Under the pieces are notes generated by a model. That model was given only the letters and a program-made list of their open reading frames with translations. It was not told the DNA's origin and ran no database searches. From positions 1-16,601 of the forward strand of contig DCKW01000010.1 of the NCBI GenBank assembly GCA_002320485.1: DNA of 16,601 bases, written 5' to 3'. Below, piece after piece: positions 1-7,481 of this stretch. This DNA comes from Micavibrio sp. UBA1664. Lineage in GTDB: Bacteria; Pseudomonadota; Alphaproteobacteria; Micavibrionales; UBA1664. Positions within the stretch are counted from its first letter, which is position 1, and each line of letters opens with the position of its first letter. The translations under genes were made by a program, and so were the position numbers.

Positions 1-1
1 C

Positions 2-1342
2 GTCCGCGATTTTTTTAGCGGATCGGTTTTCCTCTCTCTTCTCGAAGCGCCCTTTATCATCTTATCATTGGCCTTTATCATGTGGATCGCGGGGCCGTTG
101 GTATGGGTTCCAGTGGCAGGGATTGCCGCTTACATAGTTTTGTTCATGCTCGTTCGCCATAAAGTCAAAACATCCATTCGGTTGGCGGCAAAAGCCACCT
201 CTATGCGCCAGCAATTTACCATTGATACATTTGATAAACTGGAAGCTATTCGCGTTTCCGGATTGAGCGACAAATGGCAGGAAAAATTCCGGCATCTTTC
301 GGGAAAGGAAATGATGGGGCATTTTTATCTAAACTGGTTGGGTATGGTTGCTGAAACTTTTGCTCATATGCTGACGGTATTAACTGCGGTTGCCACGATA
401 GGATTTGGCGTTCATATGGTATGGGCCGGCACAATAACGACAGGGGCATTGGTTGCCATGATGATATTGGTATGGCGTGTTCTGACCCCGTTTTATTCAT
501 TATGCACCATGTTGCCGCGACTGGAACAATTGCGAAATTCAATCGCTCAAGTCAACAATCTCATGGAAATTGAAACCGAGGCAGAGATCGCCCGAAGCTA
601 TTCAAAATTGTCGCGAATTCAAGGGTCAATCCAGTTCGACAATGTGTCCTTTCAGTATAATAAAAAATCGGATCTTGTTTTTTCAGGGTTATCGTTCGAT
701 GCAAAAGCAGGGGATTTCGTTGTCATTACAGGGGGCAATAGCACAGGTAAAACTACCGTTTTGCATCTTATTCAATCTTTGTACAATCCCGTTAACGGAG
801 CGGTCAGAATTGACGGATTTGATATTCGTCAACTTGATGCGCCGGACTTAAGACGCCAAATTGCCTATATTCCGAAAACACCGCATTTTTTCAGCGGGTC
901 AATTATTGATAATATACGCATATCCAACCCCACCGCATCGCGTAATGAAATCTATGCCGCTCTTGAACTTGCCGATGCTATGCAGGATATCGAGGCTTTA
1001 CCCCAAGGGCTTGACACAATTATAGGACCAAACGGCAACGGACAACTCACCGATGAATTGCAAACACAATTATCTTTAGTGAGAGCTTATTTGCATCCTT
1101 CATCAATTATGTTGATCGATGAACTTCCCAATACTCTCTTGTTCGGTAACGCAGGAAAAAATTTCAAAGACTATCTGGCGCGAATGAAAGGAAAGCGAAC
1201 CATTATTTTTTGCACCTACAGGCAAGATATTATGAAACTGGCAGATACGATTGTGTGGCTCCGAGGGTCGGAAGCACCTTTATGTGGTGACAGGGATACA
1301 GTTTTAAATCGTTTGGAATTAGTACAGGAAAAGGCAGCCTAA
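2..1342 (+). CDS. Type I secretion ABC transporter (permease/ATPase), 5' truncated, degenerate ATPase motifs
   Basis: The reading frame is open from the window's left edge. The segment before residue Met at 80 reads VRDFFSGSVFLSLLEAPF, which matches the 'RxFxxG...LLDxPW' stretch preceding the membrane helices of PrtD/HlyB-type exporters, so the true start lies outside. What remains is about half of the membrane domain (helices around 60-170 and 340-470) plus the whole nucleotide-binding domain. Walker A is intact (GGNSTGKTT, 731-757) and Walker B keeps Asp-Glu (IMLIDE, 1118-1123). Three other catalytic motifs are changed: the Q-loop Gln is Lys (875-877), the LSGGQ signature reads LTDEL (1046-1060) and the switch His is Tyr (CTYR, Tyr at 1217-1219). 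Inference: it binds ATP but hydrolyses poorly, and may pair with a canonical ABC subunit encoded upstream. The stop overlaps the next start (TAATG), so it is translationally coupled to the HlyD adaptor. Confidence 0.9.
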   Translation, partial: VRDFFSGSVFLSLLEAPFIILSLAFIMWIAGPLVWVPVAGIAAYIVLFMLVRHKVKTSIRLAAKATSMRQQFTIDTFDKLEAIRVSGLSDKWQEKFRHLSGKEMMGHFYLNWLGMVAETFAHMLTVLTAVATIGFGVHMVWAGTITTGALVAMMILVWRVLTPFYSLCTMLPRLEQLRNSIAQVNNLMEIETEAEIARSYSKLSRIQGSIQFDNVSFQYNKKSDLVFSGLSFDAKAGDFVVITGGNSTGKTTVLHLIQSLYNPVNGAVRIDGFDIRQLDAPDLRRQIAYIPKTPHFFSGSIIDNIRISNPTASRNEIYAALELADAMQDIEALPQGLDTIIGPNGNGQLTDELQTQLSLVRAYLHPSSIMLIDELPNTLLFGNAGKNFKDYLARMKGKRTIIFCTYRQDIMKLADTIVWLRGSEAPLCGDRDTVLNRLELVQEKAA

Positions 1343-2667
1343 TGAAAAAAATTTCAGGAAATAAAGACAGACAAACCCGATATCTTTCCCAAGCCATCCA
1401 GTTGGAAGAGGCTGTTAACCCCAGAATTATTCAAGCCACCATGGCTGTTGTATCGCTTTGCCTGATTGGTTTTATCATATGGGCCGGCTTCACAAATATT
1501 AATGAGGTTGCACGCGCATCCGGTGAAGTTGTTCCGCAAGGATATCAACAAAAAGTACAGCATCTTGAAGGAGGCGTCATCAAAGCCATCCCCGTTCAGG
1601 AAGGTGATATTGTCAACAAAGGCGACATTATTTTACAAATGGATGACTCCATTTTGACAGAAGATCTGCAACGGGTTCAAGCCAAGCAGCTGGATCTTGA
1701 AATGCAGGCAGAAAGATTAAGAGCCTTCGTAGAAGAGCGCAAACCTGATTTTACCCGTTTTAGCAATGTCGCCCCCGATATTATTACCGATCAAAACAGT
1801 TTTTTCGAAGGAATGTTGACCGCACGTAAAAAGGAACAGCAAATAACCCGTGACCAGATTGAAGAAAAACGCCAAATTGTGCGGGCTCTACAATCAGAAC
1901 GCGAAACAGCCATATCCCATCTTGAAATTGCGAAAAACGTTTATTCGCGGCGTCAAAAACTGAATGTTAAAGGATATTCCTCCGACATGCAGCTTTTGGA
2001 AGATCAGCGTCTGGTTAATCAATATGAAGGCGAAGTGCGGCAATTGGATAACAGAATTATAGCTGCAAAAGCGGACATCGATATGTACAGTGACCGATCC
2101 TCCTCTCTTGCTGCGAAACACTGTGACGAGGCCTTGGAAAGACTGGCGCAAGTTACGGGCGAAAAACAGCAAAATATAAAAATTATTGATAAGCTGAACG
2201 AACGTATGATGCGTTTGAATGTCCGTGCCCCCTCTGCAGGGTCGATAAAAGGCCTTAATGTCAATACAATCGGTGCTGTGGTTCAACCCGGTCAAACTTT
2301 GATGGAAATTGTCCCTATAGACAAAGAATTGATCGTTTCGGTTAAAATTTCCCCGAAAGATATAGGGCATTTACAACGCGGCCAGAATGTTCAGGTGAAA
2401 TTCAGCTCATTCGATTTTTCCCGTTACGGATCGACCCATGGCATCCTAGACCAGATATCGGCCACGACATTTATTGCTGAAAACGGCGAACGTTTTTATC
2501 AGGGAAAAATAATTCTCGATAAAAATTACGTTGGCGGCAATCCTGCCAACATTATTATTCCCGGAATGACCGTTATGGCTGATATTATCACCGGGCGTAA
2601 GACCATATTACAATATATGCTCAAACCCATTCACCTTTCTATGAAAACAGCCTTTACCGAAAGATAA
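1342..2667 (+). CDS. HlyD-family type I secretion periplasmic adaptor (membrane fusion protein)
   Basis: 441 residues. It bridges the inner-membrane ABC exporter to a TolC-like outer-membrane channel. A cytoplasmic N-terminus of about 33 residues is followed by one membrane helix (about 34-51). The first lipoyl-like half comes next (ASGEVVPQG, then QHLEGGVIKAI with VQEGDIVNKGD), then a long charged alpha-helical hairpin (about 100-285). The second lipoyl half follows (RLNVRAPSAGSIKGL, about 291-305), with a beta-barrel ending in GMTVMADIITGRKTILQYML, the typical C-terminal signature of type I secretion adaptors. The start is the ATG of TAATG shared with the ABC stop, with AAGG seven bases upstream. 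Length is normal for the family (about 430-480). No outer-membrane channel is next to it; a NodT-type protein about 12 kb to the right belongs to an RND operon. Family call firm, substrate unknown. Confidence 0.95.
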   Translation: MKKISGNKDRQTRYLSQAIQLEEAVNPRIIQATMAVVSLCLIGFIIWAGFTNINEVARASGEVVPQGYQQKVQHLEGGVIKAIPVQEGDIVNKGDIILQMDDSILTEDLQRVQAKQLDLEMQAERLRAFVEERKPDFTRFSNVAPDIITDQNSFFEGMLTARKKEQQITRDQIEEKRQIVRALQSERETAISHLEIAKNVYSRRQKLNVKGYSSDMQLLEDQRLVNQYEGEVRQLDNRIIAAKADIDMYSDRSSSLAAKHCDEALERLAQVTGEKQQNIKIIDKLNERMMRLNVRAPSAGSIKGLNVNTIGAVVQPGQTLMEIVPIDKELIVSVKISPKDIGHLQRGQNVQVKFSSFDFSRYGSTHGILDQISATTFIAENGERFYQGKIILDKNYVGGNPANIIIPGMTVMADIITGRKTILQYMLKPIHLSMKTAFTER

Positions 2668-2672
2668 ATAGT

Positions 2673-3635
2673 ATGCCTTCATCAGTTTCATCGTCTGCTA
2701 CAAACGGCTATTCGTTTTTACAAACCCCACAGCGAACCAAAATTCTTGCGGTCGAGGACGAGCCTTTAGCGATGAATTTTCTGGAAGCGCAAATTAAGGA
2801 ATTAGGAAACCATATTATCAAGGCTGAAAACGGGCGAGCCGCACTGGAAATATTGCGTGCAAATCCTGCCGATATCGACGTTATACTTATGGACAGGGAA
2901 ATGCCGGTTATGGACGGCCTGACGGCGGTTCAAAAGATTAAAATGGATAATGCGCTCAAACATATTCCCGTTATTATGGTTACGGGGGCGGATTCCGACG
3001 AGGAATTAAAACAGGGTCTGGATGCGGGCGTATTTTACTATCTGACCAAGCCGGTCGCATCCAATATGTTGCATTCTGTATTGTCCGCAGCAATAAGAGA
3101 ATCGCAACAAGCAAAAATTCTTGCGGAGGAATTGGGGAAACATAAATCCAGTTTTAATTTGATAGATACATGCAAATTTCGCTTTAAAACATTGTCCGAG
3201 GCTGAAAATCTTTCTGCATTTATTGCCAACTGTTTTCCTGACCCTTATAGAGTATTGCCCGGTCTCGGGGCGTTATTGATTAACGCGGTCGAGCATGGGA
3301 TCCTGAAAATAGGATATGAGAAAAAAACAGAGATGATCGATGCCGGAATTTGGCGAGCTGAGATTGAACGTATGTTATCCCTGCCGAATTATGATGATTT
3401 AACCGCTACAGCCACCATTGCCCACAAAGATAACGGCACATACGTCATTATTAGCGATCCCGGAGAAGGATTTCACTGGCAAAAATTCATGCATATTGAT
3501 CCGGCCCGCGCGGGTGATAATCACGGCCGTGGTATAGCGCAAGCAAATCTCCTTAGCTTTGATAAGCTGACTTATAACGAAGCAGGCAATCAGGCGGTTG
3601 CCTATGTTGGTGAAACGCAGCAATTGGAATGGTAA
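2673..3635 (+). CDS. Response regulator with anti-sigma-like HATPase_c_2 output domain
   Basis: 320 residues, cytosolic. Residues about 22-145 form a receiver domain: acidic pair in AVEDE (28-30), phospho-acceptor Asp74 in LMDREMPVMDG, Thr in VTGAD, Lys in LTKPV. After a helical linker, residues about 165-318 form a GHKL ATPase of the RsbW/anti-sigma kind: N-box NAVEHG (Asn204, His208, Gly209), G1 box DPGEGF (262-267) and the G2-like HGRGIA (284-289). There is no dimerisation/phospho-acceptor histidine domain, so it is not a sensor kinase. No PP2C phosphatase domain is present. Inference: phosphorylation by a neighbouring kinase switches ATP binding or Ser/Thr kinase activity towards a protein partner, as in partner-switching systems. 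No anti-sigma antagonist or sigma factor is seen in the window. It sits 5 bp after the HlyD gene and 1 bp before the next kinase start. Confidence 0.9.
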   Translation: MPSSVSSSATNGYSFLQTPQRTKILAVEDEPLAMNFLEAQIKELGNHIIKAENGRAALEILRANPADIDVILMDREMPVMDGLTAVQKIKMDNALKHIPVIMVTGADSDEELKQGLDAGVFYYLTKPVASNMLHSVLSAAIRESQQAKILAEELGKHKSSFNLIDTCKFRFKTLSEAENLSAFIANCFPDPYRVLPGLGALLINAVEHGILKIGYEKKTEMIDAGIWRAEIERMLSLPNYDDLTATATIAHKDNGTYVIISDPGEGFHWQKFMHIDPARAGDNHGRGIAQANLLSFDKLTYNEAGNQAVAYVGETQQLEW

Positions 3636-3636
3636 A

Positions 3637-6549
3637 ATGAGGCTTAATAAACGTTACATTCCTTTAATTGTTTTCGTAACTGGCTTAGTACTGACCGGCT
3701 TTTTTACTCTTTACAACAGCGGTGAAAACAAAAAAAAATTCATATTGAATGAGCAGTTGATAGCCCAACAATATTACAGTAATTTTACAACGGAATATCA
3801 ATATTTATTGCAGTTTTTTGGAAGTATTCAATCATATTACGCAACTGACCGGCAAGTCACATATAATGAATTTCTTCTTCTGGCCCGTAATGCCATAGGT
3901 AACAGGCAAATGGCATTTCAAAATGTTAGGAATTTTAGCTCCATCGGGTGGTTCTCGGCAAATCGCAGTAATCCTGTTCATGTTGAACTTTCCGAAAACT
4001 GGTCGGATTTAATCCTAACAAATCGTTTTTTTTCGTCTTTTTTGGCCCGCCATTATAAGACAGAAATAGAATCACAGCTTGGTCAAAATAACATTGAATT
4101 TTATGATCAAAAAAAATTTATTGCCCACAAGGTGAAAGCAAAAGATCCTGATCGCGATCAAAATGAACCTGGTTTTTTTGAAACCGGTTATTTTTATATA
4201 TTGATAGATGTTGATAGGATTTTGAACTATGTTTTTTCAAATGACGAGCGTTATACATTTCGTTTGTCAACCGATGCCACGCCCGCAGATCGTACAATCT
4301 TAGTTCACAAACCTCTCAATGAGATCAATCAAAATTTTTTTATCACCATAAAAAGCAGTCAGAGCTGGAATCCGTTTTCAAGAAATAACCTGAATAGCCT
4401 TTTTATTTTTCTTGGCGGGATTATTATTTCAATTGCGATTGCATTATATGTTCATTATTTACTATTGCAAAATCGCTTAATCGCCCAAGCAAAGAATAAA
4501 GCTGAGGAACTTAATCGTCTTAAATCCGATTTTTTGGCAACGATGAGCCATGAAATCAGGACGCCTATGAATGGCATTTTAGGAATGGCAGAACTGATCC
4601 AAAGTGCCAACCCCTCATTACAGATCGACAGTTATGCCAGAACAATTATCACTTCGGGCGAATCTTTACAGCAGATTATTGATGATATTCTGGATTTTTC
4701 GAAAATCGAGGCAGGAAAAATCGAAATCGATCCTATGGCGGTGGATATGTTGGAACTGGTTGATGATATAGGCAAATTATATGCTTATAAAGCACGACAA
4801 AAAGCGATTGAACTGGTCATTCATTATATCCCGGGTACCGAACAATTTGTTTATGCCGACCCTGGCAGGATTCGTCAGGTTTTAAGCAATTTGACCGGTA
4901 ATGCCATCAAGTTTACCGAGAAAGGTCATGTGTGTATTACCGTTTCAGAAAATAAAACACAGCCATCTGATCCTGATACGGTTTTTTTAAAATTTTCAGT
5001 CAGTGATACAGGTATTGGTTTATCTAAAGATATTCAGGCATCAGTTTTTGACAAATTTGTTCAAGGCGATTCCTCTACCACCCGTAAATATGGTGGAACA
5101 GGCCTAGGCCTCTCTATCTGTAAAAGCCTTGTACATCTGATGGGCGGATCGTTGCAAATTAAAAGCGAGATGCAAAGGGGTTCGGAATTCTTCTTTACCC
5201 TTGCGCTTCGTCGTAACAGGGAAATTAGCTCGCCTCTGGCAAAAACAAATATTCTGAAAAATGTAAAAGTATTGGTAGTTGATGATTTACTGGTCATAAG
5301 AGAATTGGTTAAGGAGCAATTACGATTTTGCGGTATGGAATGTGATGCCGTCTCTTCAGGCACGGAGGCCTTGCACAAAATGCAGGAAGCGTTGCGCGAA
5401 GGTAACCCCTATCAAATGGTAATTCTTGATTATCTGATGCCGGATTTAAACGGAGAAATGACCGCATCGGCTATTAACGATCATCCCGGCTTGCGCGATG
5501 CCTGTCTGGTTATGCTTACCGCTGCGGGTAATCCTATGGCGGATGAGGAATTTGTGAAAAAAGGATTTTCCGCCTATATCCCTAAACCGGTCAGCAACAG
5601 ATCACTGTCTGAGAATTTGGCAATTATCTGGAAATCTTACTCAGGCGGGCAACGCGACAGCCTGATTACCGTTAATACCAACACATTATCCGACAAAAAA
5701 ACGGAAGAAGATTTTTTGATATTGTCTCCGGACGTCAAAATACTTGTTGCAGAGGACAACCTGGTCAACCAGATTTTTATTAAGGAAATTTTAGAGGATA
5801 TGAATGTATCCGTTACAATTGTGACCAATGGCGTCGACGCGGTCAATGCGGCCAAAGAAGATCAATATAATTTAATTCTTATGGATTGTTTAATGCCAGT
5901 CATGGATGGGTGGGAGGCATCACGCATTATTACCGGATTAATCAATTCAAAAAAAATAAAACCGCTTCCCATTATTGCGTTAACAGCAAACGCAATGAAA
6001 GGAGACAGGCAAAAATGCCTTGATGCAGGGATGGCTGTCTACCTTGCCAAACCTATCAGAAAAAATGAATTGAAAAAAAATGTTTTTAAAACCATTTCCG
6101 ATTATCATCCTACGATTGTAAAGGGAAGGCATCGTTCGGGTGATATTTCGCCAGATCGCCAATATCCATCTGAAAATGTTCAAGAACCGCTTTTATTAGA
6201 TCTTGAAGCTGTTGCCTATGCCCGTTCAGTACTAAAAGAAAAATTCGACGAAACCATTCCACTCTATATCGCAACCAGTAAAAGCTATATTGAAACGATC
6301 AAGTTTGCGCTTGCTAATGATAATATAGAGGGATTGATTAATCCGGCGCACAGTTTGAAATCCTCCAGCAAACAAATGGGGGCTGTCGCGGTATCAACGA
6401 TAGCCAAAGACATTGAATATAGTGCCAAATCCTATTTCCGAAATTCGGAAAGTTTACCGCTGGATGTTTTTGCCAGTGATGTAGAGGCGCTGTACGTCCA
6501 ATTGGAAACAACCTTTATCAAAACAGAAAAAGCTTTCAAAGACCTTTGA
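3637..6549 (+). CDS. Membrane hybrid sensor histidine kinase, CHASE-like sensor, HisKA-HATPase-REC-REC-HPt
   Basis: 970 residues from the ATG one base after the previous stop; an upstream TTG at 3598 lies inside the preceding gene and would add 13 residues lacking kinase-like character. A first membrane helix (about 7-26) and a second (about 254-276) flank a roughly 225-residue extracytoplasmic sensor. Its spacing and the segment FQNVRNFSSIGWF resemble a CHASE domain, but weakly. HisKA follows with His305 in MSHEIRTPMNG, then HATPase (N-box NLTGNAIKF, DTGIG, GGTGLGLS). REC1 (about 543-665) has Asp549/Asp550, acceptor Asp598, Thr in MLTAAG and Lys in IPKPV. REC2 (about 700-820) has Glu706/Asp707, acceptor Asp750 and Lys in LAKPI. 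A C-terminal HPt (about 855-950) has His905 in AHSLKSSSKQMGA. All phosphotransfer residues are intact, so a full internal phosphorelay is expected, with the HPt passing phosphate to a free receiver such as the adjacent regulators. Ligand unknown. Confidence 0.93.
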   Translation: MRLNKRYIPLIVFVTGLVLTGFFTLYNSGENKKKFILNEQLIAQQYYSNFTTEYQYLLQFFGSIQSYYATDRQVTYNEFLLLARNAIGNRQMAFQNVRNFSSIGWFSANRSNPVHVELSENWSDLILTNRFFSSFLARHYKTEIESQLGQNNIEFYDQKKFIAHKVKAKDPDRDQNEPGFFETGYFYILIDVDRILNYVFSNDERYTFRLSTDATPADRTILVHKPLNEINQNFFITIKSSQSWNPFSRNNLNSLFIFLGGIIISIAIALYVHYLLLQNRLIAQAKNKAEELNRLKSDFLATMSHEIRTPMNGILGMAELIQSANPSLQIDSYARTIITSGESLQQIIDDILDFSKIEAGKIEIDPMAVDMLELVDDIGKLYAYKARQKAIELVIHYIPGTEQFVYADPGRIRQVLSNLTGNAIKFTEKGHVCITVSENKTQPSDPDTVFLKFSVSDTGIGLSKDIQASVFDKFVQGDSSTTRKYGGTGLGLSICKSLVHLMGGSLQIKSEMQRGSEFFFTLALRRNREISSPLAKTNILKNVKVLVVDDLLVIRELVKEQLRFCGMECDAVSSGTEALHKMQEALREGNPYQMVILDYLMPDLNGEMTASAINDHPGLRDACLVMLTAAGNPMADEEFVKKGFSAYIPKPVSNRSLSENLAIIWKSYSGGQRDSLITVNTNTLSDKKTEEDFLILSPDVKILVAEDNLVNQIFIKEILEDMNVSVTIVTNGVDAVNAAKEDQYNLILMDCLMPVMDGWEASRIITGLINSKKIKPLPIIALTANAMKGDRQKCLDAGMAVYLAKPIRKNELKKNVFKTISDYHPTIVKGRHRSGDISPDRQYPSENVQEPLLLDLEAVAYARSVLKEKFDETIPLYIATSKSYIETIKFALANDNIEGLINPAHSLKSSSKQMGAVAVSTIAKDIEYSAKSYFRNSESLPLDVFASDVEALYVQLETTFIKTEKAFKDL

Positions 6550-6552
6550 CAC

Positions 6553-6558
6553 AAGGAG
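6553..6558 (+). promoter_or_regulatory. Ribosome binding site deciding the start at 6567
   Basis: AAGGAG lies 8 bases before the ATG at 6567. It is the best Shine-Dalgarno sequence in this gene train and favours 6567 over the in-frame TTG at 6546, which overlaps the end of the upstream kinase. Confidence 0.75.
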
Positions 6559-6566
6559 AACCACGA

Positions 6567-7481
6567 ATGATCGTCATAACGAAAAATGCCGAAATAAAAC
6601 TGGAAAAGGAATTGAAATTTCTTTTGAAAAATTATCCGAAACAATTGTGCCTTTACATTAGACTGTCTGACATCAAGGATATTCCGTCAGGTTTTCAGGA
6701 GAACTTTCTGGAGATGCTTCACGATATTCCTGAATCATACAGGGCTCAGATTTATTTTTGTAACGATAACGACATATTCATTTTCATGTTTGAATTTATG
6801 AAACGGCAATTTGTTGATGCATTAAAAATGATTGCAACAAGTGCAAAGATACCGCAATTTCTGGATCATGTGACCGTTTATTGCGTAAAAAACAATTATG
6901 AAGAAATGGTTCGCATTTGTCAGGAAAAAAATAAGGCTATTCATGATGAAACCTTGAAACACCAGGAAGAAAAACGAAGAAAAATATCAGATCAAAATGT
7001 GGTTAATACTCTTGCAAATCTTAATAGTGATTCCGTCAAGGCTATACCGCAAAAACGCAGCATTAGACACAAGCCGCTTATTCAGATTATAGATGACGAC
7101 CAATTGTCCCGTACGCTGGTCGAAAATGTTTTGCGCCATGACTACTCTGTTCATCTCTCAAAGAACGGCCAAACCGGCTTACAGGATTATGTTGAACAAA
7201 TCCCGGATGTTGTCTTTCTGGATATCGGCCTTCCCGATATTGGCGGTCATGAAATGCTTGAAGCCCTGTCACAAATCGATCCGGATCATTATGTGATCAT
7301 GTTTAGCGGAAGAAGAGACAAAACCAACCTGCTTAAGGCTTTACGACTTGGAGCGCAAGGATTTGTAGGGAAACCGTTTACAAGAGATAAATTGATTGCC
7401 TACATAAATCGCTCCCCTTTTCTCGCGGATAATGTCAATGCGTCTTCTGAAACTCAGGATGCTTCGGCAACTTTAAAATAA
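6567..7481 (+). CDS. Response regulator with unrecognised N-terminal domain and C-terminal receiver
   Basis: 304 residues, cytosolic. The receiver is C-terminal (about 170-290): acidic triplet in IIDDDQL (176-178), acceptor Asp219 in VFLDIGLPDIGG, Ser in MFSGRRD, Lys269 in FVGKPF. Residues 1-110 form a compact alpha/beta-looking domain (LYIRLSDI, AQIYFCNDNDIFIF) that I do not recognise. A charged helical linker rich in Lys, Glu and Gln (about 112-145) joins the two. No DNA-binding, GGDEF, EAL or PP2C motif is visible, so the output, if any, would lie in the N-terminal domain. The receiver-last order is unusual for a response regulator. It sits between two hybrid kinases that both end in HPt domains, making it a likely phosphate acceptor of one or both. 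Its stop overlaps the next start (TAATG). Start chosen by the strong AAGGAG. Confidence 0.87.
   Translation: MIVITKNAEIKLEKELKFLLKNYPKQLCLYIRLSDIKDIPSGFQENFLEMLHDIPESYRAQIYFCNDNDIFIFMFEFMKRQFVDALKMIATSAKIPQFLDHVTVYCVKNNYEEMVRICQEKNKAIHDETLKHQEEKRRKISDQNVVNTLANLNSDSVKAIPQKRSIRHKPLIQIIDDDQLSRTLVENVLRHDYSVHLSKNGQTGLQDYVEQIPDVVFLDIGLPDIGGHEMLEALSQIDPDHYVIMFSGRRDKTNLLKALRLGAQGFVGKPFTRDKLIAYINRSPFLADNVNASSETQDASATLK

Noticed and set aside
1894..2370. Long antisense open frame (158 codons) opposite the HlyD gene
   Set aside because: The HlyD protein is clearly coded on the plus strand with full domain structure; the antisense translation has no recognisable family.
3598..3636. Earlier TTG start for the large hybrid kinase
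   Set aside because: It would overlap the preceding regulator by 38 bases and place a charged 13-residue prefix before the membrane anchor. The ATG at 3637 directly after the stop is simpler.
5100..5111. 12-bp palindrome AGGCCTAGGCCT
   Set aside because: It falls exactly on the GTGLGLS codons of the kinase ATP-binding G-box; Gly-Leu-Gly-Leu codons readily produce such symmetry.
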